A stretch of 13,600 nucleotides of DNA from JAGWGI01 sp050749785 (lineage in GTDB: Archaea; Micrarchaeota; Micrarchaeia; Micrarchaeales; CABMGC01), in the NCBI GenBank assembly GCA_050749785.1, contig JBOGSA010000028.1, forward strand, positions 1 to 13,600, in the 5' to 3' direction. The notes beneath the pieces were generated by a model. That model was given only the letters and a program-made list of their open reading frames with translations, was not told the origin of the DNA and did not search any database. Every line of letters begins with the position of its first letter. Within the stretch, counting starts at the first letter, position 1. Below are positions 1 to 6,873 of the stretch, piece after piece. Made by a program: the position numbers and the translations under genes.

Positions 1-33
1 CATTATGATGGGCAAGTTTTTCTTTCAACTGAA

Positions 34-44
34 GTTCAACAAAT
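34..44 (+). repeat. candidate left terminal inverted repeat of the IS
   Basis: GTTCAACAAAT pairs, as an inverted repeat with two mismatches, with 1057-1067. It contains the transposase stop codon (minus-strand TGA at 36-38). The ends were assigned by eye only. Confidence 0.4.
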
Positions 45-980
45 GAACATATTGTAAATCATTGTTTTCAATATCATTTCCTTTTTGATATTTTCAGTCA
101 ATTTTGAGAAGGAATATTCTCCAAAAGTCCTCTTGAATGAGGATATCACACTCTCCACGATTTGCCTATCATTAAATCCCGATTCCACAGCCCACTTATT
201 CTGATTTTCTTCGCGATTTATAATCGGATCCCTTAACCTGAAGGGGGGTCTACCGCGTTTGGGTTTTATGCCCAATTGTTCTATCACTGCATTTTTCCTT
301 GCGCCGCCGCATTTTGTGGTCGAGTTCAATCTGACCTTTATGTTGGGTTTTATGCCATATTCTTTACAGAATTCAAAAATTCTTCTTGTATCATAACCCC
401 TATCTGCATTTGCGACTTCCGTAATTTTTGTGAATGGCTCTAGCAGCTTCTCGAATACTTCTGAGTCTGCAACATTCTTTTCCGTTACAATCATATTGAG
501 GATTCTTTTCTTTTTTATATCGACAAGAAGGTGTAATTTAGTCCAGTCTTTTGCTTTATTGAAACGGACTGTCTGCCACTCAAAATTGTTTGTTTTCTTG
601 ATCCCTGTTGAGTCTATTGCGATAACAAGCATTTCACCATTAATTTGAGCTGCAGTTATATCGTAATTCATTTCTTGGCCTTTCAATTTTGTCATTCTAT
701 AATTAATAGTCCTAAAATTCGGCACCCGTTTAATTCCGATTATGCTGCACACATCTTCCAATATTCCCTGAAGTTGTCGATATCCCATTTTCAATGTAAT
801 TTTAACCCCCATTGCGGCAAGTATCAAAATGTTGCTATATTCAAAAGGCCTGCCGACTTTGAACTCGTTCAAACTTTGCACTTCCTTCTTCATCAATTCC
901 GGCTTGCAACTGAACCTTGTAATGTTGCCTCTCTTCACTAACTTGTTGTTATATAAATTCCAATTTCGTTTCTCTATCAT
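36..980 (-). CDS. IS5-family DDE transposase
   Basis: This 314-residue protein is predicted to cut and join the ends of its own insertion sequence. Visible signs: an N-terminal basic, mostly helical region (residues 1-115, probable end-binding domain); catalytic Asp123 in AIDSTG; Asp193 in NADRGYD; and Glu276. The C-terminal signature fits the IS4/IS5 Y-(2)-R-(3)-E-(6)-K spacing as F269-R272-E276-K283, with Phe replacing the usual Tyr. The length is typical of the family and there is no frameshift or internal stop, so the enzyme could be active. The ATG at 980 has no clear Shine-Dalgarno and lies in a hairpin stem. The gene looks more AT-rich than lonB next door, consistent with transfer. Family assignment is from motifs; the subgroup is not determined. 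Confidence 0.85.
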   Translation of the reverse strand: MIEKRNWNLYNNKLVKRGNITRFSCKPELMKKEVQSLNEFKVGRPFEYSNILILAAMGVKITLKMGYRQLQGILEDVCSIIGIKRVPNFRTINYRMTKLKGQEMNYDITAAQINGEMLVIAIDSTGIKKTNNFEWQTVRFNKAKDWTKLHLLVDIKKKRILNMIVTEKNVADSEVFEKLLEPFTKITEVANADRGYDTRRIFEFCKEYGIKPNIKVRLNSTTKCGGARKNAVIEQLGIKPKRGRPPFRLRDPIINREENQNKWAVESGFNDRQIVESVISSFKRTFGEYSFSKLTENIKKEMILKTMIYNMFIC

Positions 981-1027
981 ATCGTCGCCAAAAACGATAT
1001 ACCCCTGGGGCTTTTAGCCCTTGGGGG
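979..1027 (-). promoter_or_regulatory. two hairpins in the transposase leader, one covering the start codon
   Basis: Read on the minus strand, the leader first forms a GC-rich stem. CCCC (1002-1005) pairs with the G run at 1023-1027, and GGGC (1008-1011) pairs with GCCC (1017-1020) around a TTTTA loop. A second stem follows, ATATCG (995-1000) pairing with CGATAT (979-984). That stem includes the first two bases of the transposase ATG (978-980). Such a fold could hide the start codon in read-through transcripts. The pairing is seen in the sequence; the regulatory role is inferred. Confidence 0.45.
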
Positions 1028-1056
1028 AAATAAGACAATAGTGGAATTCAAACGGA

Positions 1057-1067
1057 ATTGTTGGACA
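1057..1067 (-). repeat. candidate right terminal inverted repeat of the IS
   Basis: Read inward on the minus strand this is GTCCAACAATT, matching the left end at 9 of 11 positions. Longer similarity does not continue, so this end is tentative. Confidence 0.4.
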
Positions 1068-1084
1068 AAGTCGCTTTTGATAGC

Positions 1085-1096
1085 ATATTTAAATAT
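1085..1096 (+). promoter_or_regulatory. palindromic TATA box upstream of lonB
   Basis: ATATTTAAATAT is a perfect 12-bp palindrome centred about 32 bp before the lonB ATG (1123). With the usual archaeal spacing of about 26 bp, the transcript would start near 1116-1118, giving a nearly leaderless mRNA. Because it is palindromic, TBP could also bind for minus-strand transcription starting near 1066, at the IS right end. Confidence 0.6.
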
Positions 1097-1122
1097 TATT
1101 AACCATCTAATAGCACTATTCT

Positions 1123-3099
1123 ATGAAATTCAAGACCACTTCTGATATCAAAATCCCAGACAATACGATAGACCAGATCATCGGGCAGGAGAATGCGGTA
1201 GCGATAGTCAAGAAGGCGTCAAAGCAGCACAGAAACATTCTGCTTATCGGGCAGCCAGGAACAGGAAAGACTATGCTCGCACAGGCGATGGCAGAGCTTC
1301 TTCCTATCACTGCGCTTGAGGACGTGCTTGTCTACAAGAACGTCAACGATGAGAACAAGCCGATGGTCAAGGTGGTGAAGACATATCCCAACCCGACTGA
1401 GAAGGGAAAACCCTTAGGCGACGGCCAGGGCAGGCAGATGGTGCAGAAGGAGAAGATGAAGGTAAGGCTTGACGGCGGGCAGAACAACAGGAGCATAGTG
1501 CCTCTTGTGATAGTCGTTGTCGCTATTCTGTTCGTAGTATCAATATCTAACATATTCACAGGATACGAGATTGTTGTACTTGCGGCCCTCATTCTCGGAA
1601 GCCTAATCTTCGGATCAATGGCGCTCTTTGTGAGCGGACTTACACGAAGGGTGGGAATACTGCCAGGTATGTTTGAATCAAACGAACCGAAGTTGATAGT
1701 TGACAACACCGGCAAGGAGCATGCGCCGTTTGTCGATGGTACAGGTTCAAAGGCGGGATCGCTCTTTGGAGATGTGAAGCACGATCCTTTGCAGAGCGGT
1801 GGGCTTGGAACTCCGCCACACCTTAGAGTAGAGAGCGGTTCTGTTCACAAGGCAAACAACGGCGTTCTTTTCATCGACGAGGTTGCTAACCTTGAGCCTA
1901 GATCGCAGCAAGAACTTCTAACTGCAATGCAGGAGAAGAAATATTCAATAACAGGCCAGAGCGAACTCAGCTCTGGCGCAATCGTCAAGACAGAGCCAGT
2001 TCCATGCGATTTCATACTTGTAGCTGCCGGAAATTTGCAGGACATACAAAAGATGCACCCTGCGCTTAGATCTAGAATCAGGGGATACGGATATGAAGTA
2101 TACATGGAGGACACAATGGATGACAGCCAGGCGAACAGGGACAAGATATTCAGATTCATTGCTCAGGAAGTAAAGAAGGACGGAAAAATACCCGCCTTTG
2201 ATTACGATGCATGCCTAGAGATTGTCGAAGATGCAAGAAAGAGGAGTGGAAGAAAGAACAAACTCTCTCTCATTCTTAGGGACCTTGGTGGATTGATAAG
2301 GGCTGCAGGAGACATTGCAATTGAAAAAAACCAGAAAGTTGTCACAAGACAAAATGTGATGGATGCAAAACAGCTCGCAAAGCCAATTGAGGCCCAATAC
2401 GTCGAGCAGGCACTTGAATACAGAAAGGATTACAAGGTTTTCAACACTGCAGGATTCGGGATAGGAAGGGTGAACGGACTTGCGGTGGTCGGTTCTTCTT
2501 ATCTGAGTGCAGGAATAATAATTCCAATAGTCGCTGAGGTCACTCCGGCAAGTTCGAGATCAGAAGGCAAGCTTGTTGCTACAGGAAAGCTAGGCAAGCT
2601 GGCGCAGGAAGCGGTTAAGAACATCAGCGCAGTCATCAAGAGGCACATGAACAGGGACATAGCAAGCTACGACATCCACGTCCAATTCTTGCAGACATAT
2701 GAAGGAGTGGAAGGAGACAGCGCAAGCATCTCGATTGCGGTTAGTGTCATATCGGCTATGGAAGGAATACCGGTCGATCAATCTGTTGCGATGACAGGTT
2801 CACTCTCTGTAAGAGGAGATGTTCTCCCAGTTGGTGGAATAACAGGTAAGGTAGAGGCTGCAATAGATGCGGGCATGAAGAAGGTTATAATTCCAAAGAG
2901 CAACATCAACGACATCTACATCGACAAGGCAAAGCTGCGCAAGATAAAGGTCATACCTGTGCGCAACATAGCCGAAGTTATCGAGAATGCGTTGAAGAAG
3001 AGTTCTAGGCGCGATGCTATAATTAGGGAGCTGAAGAAGTACATCAGCTCTGATTCGAAGGAGCAATCTCCACTCGACATTGAAGGTAAGAAGAAGTGA
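1123..3099 (+). CDS. lonB: archaeal Lon protease LonB, membrane-anchored ATP-dependent
   Basis: LonB is the ATP-dependent membrane protease of archaea, which degrades unfolded and regulatory proteins at the cytoplasmic face. All family parts are visible in this 658-residue protein: Walker A GQPGTGKT (43-50); two adjacent membrane segments (about 126-145 and 149-170) inserted between Walker A and Walker B, the hallmark of LonB; Walker B VLFIDE (248-253); and a C-terminal protease domain with catalytic Ser533 in EGDSAS and Lys576 in GGITGK, forming the Ser/Lys dyad. The length is normal for the family and nothing is missing. The ATG at 1123 sits about 32 bp after a TATA box, so the message is probably leaderless. 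The last 20 bases overlap top6A, implying co-transcription. The upstream IS lies close to the promoter. Confidence 0.97.
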   Translation: MKFKTTSDIKIPDNTIDQIIGQENAVAIVKKASKQHRNILLIGQPGTGKTMLAQAMAELLPITALEDVLVYKNVNDENKPMVKVVKTYPNPTEKGKPLGDGQGRQMVQKEKMKVRLDGGQNNRSIVPLVIVVVAILFVVSISNIFTGYEIVVLAALILGSLIFGSMALFVSGLTRRVGILPGMFESNEPKLIVDNTGKEHAPFVDGTGSKAGSLFGDVKHDPLQSGGLGTPPHLRVESGSVHKANNGVLFIDEVANLEPRSQQELLTAMQEKKYSITGQSELSSGAIVKTEPVPCDFILVAAGNLQDIQKMHPALRSRIRGYGYEVYMEDTMDDSQANRDKIFRFIAQEVKKDGKIPAFDYDACLEIVEDARKRSGRKNKLSLILRDLGGLIRAAGDIAIEKNQKVVTRQNVMDAKQLAKPIEAQYVEQALEYRKDYKVFNTAGFGIGRVNGLAVVGSSYLSAGIIIPIVAEVTPASSRSEGKLVATGKLGKLAQEAVKNISAVIKRHMNRDIASYDIHVQFLQTYEGVEGDSASISIAVSVISAMEGIPVDQSVAMTGSLSVRGDVLPVGGITGKVEAAIDAGMKKVIIPKSNINDIYIDKAKLRKIKVIPVRNIAEVIENALKKSSRRDAIIRELKKYISSDSKEQSPLDIEGKKK

Positions 3100-4228
3100 T
3101 TTCTTGAAGGAGAAGAAGTCGGAAGTAAAAAAGGCTGGCAGCGGAGCAAAGCCCGAACTTGAAGACCTAGGAAAGCAAATGGTTGGTGAGATAAAGAAGG
3201 GCGAGAATCCAAGGTTTGTGGCAACGACAAGAACGCGATCAAACATAGTGTATGATTCAAAGGAGGGATATCTGCGACTGGGAAAGGCAGAAGAGGAGAG
3301 AAGTTTCCTGAACGTTGCGCAGAGCAAGAAGTTCATGCAGACGATGGCGATTGCAGCAAAGTGCCACAAGTTTTTGGTAGAGGGATTGCACACAACCATA
3401 AGAGGTCTTTACTACCAGCTCAAATTCTCACTCGGCGAAGACGTTGATGAGAGCATATTCGATGAACAAGCAGAATCGAATCCGCTAATTGAGGATCTTG
3501 AAGTATCACTTGGAGTCAAAAGGGAGGATCTCAACCTGAACGCAAACAGAAAAGGAGTGCTTGCCGGAAACATGAAGGTGCGCGACAACTTCGGAGGGGA
3601 GAGGGTGGAGATTGACTGCAGCAAGATGGGAAGATCTGGTTGGCAAATCCCAAGCGATGTTGACAACGACATAGAATTCATTGATGTGAAGGCAAAGTAC
3701 GTACTTGTGGTAGAAAAGGATGCGCTCTGGCAGAGACTCAACGAGGACCAGTTCTGGAAGAAAGAGAACATCATACTCATAACACCTCAGGGACAGGCAT
3801 CAAGAGGAACAAGAAGGATAATCAGAAAACTTGCGGACAAGGGCCTTCCGATATACGTCTTCACCGACTCTGATGCATGGGGATGGTACATTTACTGGAC
3901 AATTAAGACGGGAAGCATAAATCTTGCATACATCGGTAGCTCAGTCGCGACCCCGGAGGCAAGATTCATCGGGGTTACAATGTCAGATCTCGACAAATAC
4001 ACATTCCTAAACAAGCTCACAATCGCGGCGAGCGATGTTGACGTGAAGAGGGCACAGGAGATGCTCAACTACGAATGGATAAAGAGCCACAAGGAGTGGG
4101 TCGTCGAGCTCGAGAGGATGATAAAGACAAGAAAGAAGCTCGAGCAGGACGCGCTTCAAGGACCAAGGCTCACGTTTGTCGGAGAATACATAGTAGAGAA
4201 GGTTAAGAACAACGAGGTTCTGCCTTAA
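3080..4228 (+). CDS. top6A: DNA topoisomerase VI subunit A (Spo11-like)
   Basis: Subunit A of type IIB topoisomerase VI cuts both DNA strands through a tyrosine link and works with the ATPase subunit B to relax and decatenate DNA. Numbered from the TTG at 3080 (382 residues): a winged-helix CAP region with the catalytic Tyr in RGLYY (probably Tyr112), then the Toprim domain with Glu212 in VVEKDA and Asp263/Asp265 in FTDSDAWG. The conserved blocks VIEDLEV-like (here LIEDLEV), LNLNANRKGV and NEDQFWKKEN are also present. The start is uncertain. TTG 3080 overlaps lonB by 20 bp, TTG 3104 follows the lonB stop by 4 bp, and both give lengths near those of known homologues. ATG 3179 would leave only about 17 residues before the conserved core. 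No subunit B gene is present in the window, although the two are often adjacent in archaea. Confidence 0.95.
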   Translation: MKVRRSDFLKEKKSEVKKAGSGAKPELEDLGKQMVGEIKKGENPRFVATTRTRSNIVYDSKEGYLRLGKAEEERSFLNVAQSKKFMQTMAIAAKCHKFLVEGLHTTIRGLYYQLKFSLGEDVDESIFDEQAESNPLIEDLEVSLGVKREDLNLNANRKGVLAGNMKVRDNFGGERVEIDCSKMGRSGWQIPSDVDNDIEFIDVKAKYVLVVEKDALWQRLNEDQFWKKENIILITPQGQASRGTRRIIRKLADKGLPIYVFTDSDAWGWYIYWTIKTGSINLAYIGSSVATPEARFIGVTMSDLDKYTFLNKLTIAASDVDVKRAQEMLNYEWIKSHKEWVVELERMIKTRKKLEQDALQGPRLTFVGEYIVEKVKNNEVLP

Positions 4229-4272
4229 TCGCTACATCTGTACTTTCGCTCATAAACGACCATACAATCACG

Positions 4273-4281
4273 CTTATAAAT
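4273..4281 (+). promoter_or_regulatory. TATA box for the small-gene pair 4308-4846
   Basis: CTTATAAAT is centred about 31 bp before the ATG at 4308. The predicted start of transcription falls about 5 nt before that ATG, so the mRNA would be leaderless or nearly so. There is no Shine-Dalgarno upstream, in agreement. Confidence 0.6.
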
Positions 4282-4307
4282 CCAGGCAAGATTATCCATT
4301 TGATTAT

Positions 4308-4562
4308 ATGTCTCAAAAAGTGGTTGGGGGAAAGAGCACAGCAGAGTTGCACAAAACAATGCAGGAGTCAAAGGACTCAGTAGCAGGGATACTGGGCAAA
4401 ACTGGTTTGGAAAATAAGCAGGTTGGTCAAGTCATGAGGGCTATGCTTAAGGAAGCGACATTTGAATATTGGAACAATGAGAGGAAGTTTGAGGACCAGG
4501 TAGAAGTAATGGTTCGAGTAAACAAAGTCTTGCAAATTTTTTATAAAAAAGAGACACTTTGA
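4308..4562 (+). CDS. hypothetical protein, 84 aa
   Basis: I do not recognise this small protein. It is soluble, charged and probably helical, with a Gly/Ser/Lys-rich start (MSQKVVGGKST), no membrane segment and no cysteine. The only tryptophan lies in an aromatic patch, FEYWNNERKFED (about 48-59). The ATG is well placed for a leaderless transcript from the TATA box at 4273-4281. Its TGA stop overlaps the TTG start of the next gene (TTGA, 4559-4562), so the two are probably made together and may interact. It forms a separate unit from top6A, which ends 79 bp earlier. Confidence 0.75.
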   Translation: MSQKVVGGKSTAELHKTMQESKDSVAGILGKTGLENKQVGQVMRAMLKEATFEYWNNERKFEDQVEVMVRVNKVLQIFYKKETL

Positions 4563-4846
4563 AGTATAAAGAAATAATTATTTGGTTCATCAAGAATGAC
4601 ACAAAGGGAGTTTTTGTGGATTATGGAGCCAACAGCAGGATAAAAGAGGGCTTAGAAATTATTTCTAAACTCGGAGTCAATATTGAAGATCTGCTAAATA
4701 AGATAGGAAAGCCAATTTTTGAATGGGAGTTGTTTGGGGATAAGAGAAATATTGGTATGGAGCGACTTATAGAGCAATTGGAAAATGGAGGCACTAGGGG
4801 CGTTCTAGAGCTTATACTTGATACCAAAAAGCAGGTAAGAGATTAA
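4559..4846 (+). CDS. hypothetical protein, 95 aa, TTG start
   Basis: Not recognised. It is a 95-residue acidic/basic mixed protein with a short hydrophobic N-terminal strand (EIIIWFI, residues 5-11) and helical stretches (EGLEIISKLG, GMERLIEQLE). There is no signal peptide and no cysteine. The TTG start overlaps the previous stop as TTGA, which suggests translational coupling; no ATG upstream in frame is available. The stop TAA (4844-4846) overlaps the stop of the convergent surface-protein gene by two bases, leaving no room for a separate terminator. The start codon is inferred from the junction and frame. Confidence 0.7.
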   Translation: MKYKEIIIWFIKNDTKGVFVDYGANSRIKEGLEIISKLGVNIEDLLNKIGKPIFEWELFGDKRNIGMERLIEQLENGGTRGVLELILDTKKQVRD

Positions 4847-6741
4847 CTTGAGCTTCTCGTTGGGAAGATGCTGTTGATGAAGTTGTCTATTTGTGTTACT
4901 ATTCCTGACTCAATGGTGGAAGTAGATTTTACTGTTGACTGATTTTCTTGGTTAGAGGTTGCGGTTGATGCAATCGCTGGGCTGGATGTTGATGCATTCT
5001 GCACAACAACGGTGGCTGATCCCGTCACGACAGTCTTGTTGGCAGTAACTGCAGTGGTTGGAGTGGTAGGGATCCCTCCGAATAATCCCCTTATCCCATT
5101 CAGAATTGAACTTATCAGGCCTGTTGAAGTTGCAGTTGTCTGCTCTGGAGCAGTTATAGAAGCTGCTGGAGAGGTCGTGTGTCCAGAAGATATTGGAACA
5201 GGTCCACTTTGTTCCGTCGTTGTTGTAGGAGTTGTAGTACTTACTTTTGTAGTAGAGGTATTTGCAGCGGGATTTGTAATTGTGTTTTTTTGCGTGATTG
5301 AATTTGTTGACGCAACGGTTTGATTTGCGTATTGCTTTATCGTTGTCGTGCTCCTATTCGTAGATATTATATTTGTGCTTGAGATCGTGTTTGTAATTAG
5401 TGTATTTCTGGATGTATTTGTATTTCTAGTCGTGTTTATGTTTTTAGTTGCGTTAGTGTATGTTGTTGTGGCAGTCGTTGTGGTGGCTGTTGACTGTAGT
5501 AAAGAGACTACACTTGAGCCAAGAGCATGAGATCCGGACATCGATATTCTTAGAGCATGATACTGATCAACTCCGGTGAACCCCACCACATCAGAATTGT
5601 TGTTTATCGCCACCTGACCAGAATAGGTGCCATGCGATCCACCACCAGACTGTGTTATTACAAAGTATAAGTCATACAACCCATTGTAAGACTCTGAAAA
5701 GGTCATAATGCCTCCAGAGTTATAGTAGCCAACTTTTAACAGTGAGGTGCTGTTTGCATAGGTGCCATAGCCTAGATAGGCGCCAGGATATGTTGTGAAT
5801 ACTTCCCAATACCTAGATACGCCGTCCTGAGGGTCTGTCGCATTTATCTTAAAATTTGTTGCGACGCCAGATTGTGGAATTGTTGTAGTGGAGGAGTTTG
5901 TTCTGGAAATTGTTGAAGTAGTTGATGCGGTGGTTGTTGTGATGCTTGTTGTTATCGAAGTTGTTGCGGAATAAGTAGTGGCTGAAACCTCAGCCCAACT
6001 TTGTGAGGAATAATAGTTTACAGAGATGCCACTCACATTTATTCGTAGGTAGGATGTCGAATCTGCCAGGCTCAAGCTGCTACCATCCTGACTGATGTCT
6101 AGAAGTTCTTGTAGACTACCGCTTTTGTATACTGCAATAGATGTGCCAGGCGTACCTCCGGAATATCCAAGATTTTGCAGATTTATTGTAAACCCTCCGC
6201 AGCTCATGTTCTGGCCTATGTACATTTTCTGATATGATAACGAACATGTCAATGTGCCCTGAGGGACAGTCGTAGTGCTTGAAGTTATGGTCGTGGTTGG
6301 CGCTGTTGTTGTGGAGACGCTAGTGCTGGACGCAGTTGTAGTTTGCGTGCTTGTTGAAGTAGATGTAGTGGTAATCGTAGATGTTGTTGATGCGGTAGTT
6401 GTTGTGGTTTGCGACTCGCTTAGGAAGACTTGCGGATTTACTAGTGCGCCGTTGCTTGCGGTTGCAGTTATGTTGTAAATGCTCACCCCTGCAAGGTTTG
6501 TGGACTGTCCGACACCGTAGGGGCCGTATATGCTCTCATTCTCCCTAAGCCATGCTTGAGGGCTTGTGAATGTGTTGTTATGAACCGTGGCGGTGATGTT
6601 TGATATTGCGAGGTTCGCAATGTTTGTCGACTGCCCTGCACCATAAGGTCCGTAGACCGATGCTGAAAGTGGAGTCATGACAAAAAGTATAGCAAAAAGG
6701 GATGAAAGGCAAACTAAATTTCTTGAGTTGCGCATCTTCAA
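4843..6741 (-). CDS. secreted Thr/Ser-rich repeat surface glycoprotein
   Basis: This large exported protein has no recognised enzyme domain. From the TTG start (632 aa): basic n-region and hydrophobic core (residues 1-27) with a Sec-type cleavage site near LSAS; two tandem 42-residue repeats (29-70 and 71-112) beginning YGPYG; a Thr/Ser linker (about 111-158); a probable beta-sandwich domain with a cysteine pair (Cys166, Cys181; about 160-250); another Thr-rich linker (252-290); an Asn/Gly/Tyr-rich domain (about 293-410); and a long Thr/Asn/Ser tail rich in N-x-S/T sequons and likely glycosylated. There is no C-terminal membrane anchor, only a weakly hydrophobic stretch near 540-557. The TTG at 6741 overlaps the stop of the 43-aa ORF as TTGA; ATG 6735 is an alternative with a GGGA-type ribosome site. 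The context with the ATPase suggests a surface or pilus-associated role. Confidence 0.8.
   Translation of the reverse strand: MKMRNSRNLVCLSSLFAILFVMTPLSASVYGPYGAGQSTNIANLAISNITATVHNNTFTSPQAWLRENESIYGPYGVGQSTNLAGVSIYNITATASNGALVNPQVFLSESQTTTTTASTTSTITTTSTSTSTQTTTASSTSVSTTTAPTTTITSSTTTVPQGTLTCSLSYQKMYIGQNMSCGGFTINLQNLGYSGGTPGTSIAVYKSGSLQELLDISQDGSSLSLADSTSYLRINVSGISVNYYSSQSWAEVSATTYSATTSITTSITTTTASTTSTISRTNSSTTTIPQSGVATNFKINATDPQDGVSRYWEVFTTYPGAYLGYGTYANSTSLLKVGYYNSGGIMTFSESYNGLYDLYFVITQSGGGSHGTYSGQVAINNNSDVVGFTGVDQYHALRISMSGSHALGSSVVSLLQSTATTTTATTTYTNATKNINTTRNTNTSRNTLITNTISSTNIISTNRSTTTIKQYANQTVASTNSITQKNTITNPAANTSTTKVSTTTPTTTTEQSGPVPISSGHTTSPAASITAPEQTTATSTGLISSILNGIRGLFGGIPTTPTTAVTANKTVVTGSATVVVQNASTSSPAIASTATSNQENQSTVKSTSTIESGIVTQIDNFINSIFPTRSSS
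6406..6657 (-). repeat. two tandem 126-bp (42-aa) repeats in the surface protein
   Basis: Residues 29-70 and 71-112 align without gaps. Both share YGPYG-x-GQSTN, an NITAT segment that is an N-glycosylation sequon at the same place, PQ and a Leu-x-Glu ending. The DNA copies have diverged, so the duplication is not recent. Confidence 0.75.
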
Positions 6742-6869
6742 TCCCTGTTTATTGACTTCATGTAGCTGGTTTTGATGTCTGGCAGATGGGAGCTTGGAGT
6801 TCCAGGCCTGTTATTATAGTCGTCAAACGCCTTTGCATCTTTTTCCTTTAGTACGTTTGAGAATATCAT
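6738..6869 (-). CDS. small ORF, 43 aa, between ATPase and surface protein
   Basis: A short open frame fills the gap exactly. Its ATG (6867-6869) lies 4 nt after the ATPase stop, and its TGA (6738-6740) overlaps the TTG start of the surface protein as TTGA. The product begins MIFSNVLKEKDAKAFDDYNN, then has a Pro/Ser turn (RPGTPSSHLPD), and ends in a basic tail (YMKSINRD). It is charged and soluble, with no signal peptide, transmembrane helix or cysteine, so it is not a pilin. No clear Shine-Dalgarno is seen; coupling to the ATPase is likely. Evidence for coding is the tight packing at both ends and amino-acid-like composition. I do not recognise a family. Confidence 0.6.
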   Translation of the reverse strand: MIFSNVLKEKDAKAFDDYNNRPGTPSSHLPDIKTSYMKSINRD

Positions 6870-6873
6870 ATAA

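Larger units (their letters stand above)
34..1067. mobile_element. IS5-family-like insertion sequence (about 1.03 kb)
   Basis: A single intact DDE transposase gene on the minus strand is flanked by a short imperfect inverted repeat: GTTCAACAAAT at 34-44, and GTCCAACAATT read inward on the minus strand from 1067 to 1057. Nine of eleven positions match. A length near 1 kb with one gene is normal for IS5-type elements. The left repeat overlaps the transposase stop codon, a common compact arrangement. I see no clean target-site duplication in the flanks (...ACTGAA left, AAAGTC right), so the ends are provisional. The right end lies about 20 bp before the lonB TATA box. The region between the transposase start and the right repeat holds two hairpins. 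Confidence 0.6.

Noticed and set aside
27..1074. Target-site duplication around the IS
   Set aside because: The bases directly outside the two candidate ends share only an AA, which is not convincing evidence of a duplication.
2800..3399. 199-aa open frame on the minus strand
   Set aside because: It lies antisense across the LonB protease domain and the start of top6A, both with clear catalytic motifs, and its product is unrelated to anything recognisable.
5012..5530. Val-rich hydrophobic frames on the plus strand that look like membrane proteins
   Set aside because: They are the reverse complement of Thr/Ser-rich codons of the surface protein, which read as runs of Val, Ala and Leu codons; low-complexity artefacts.
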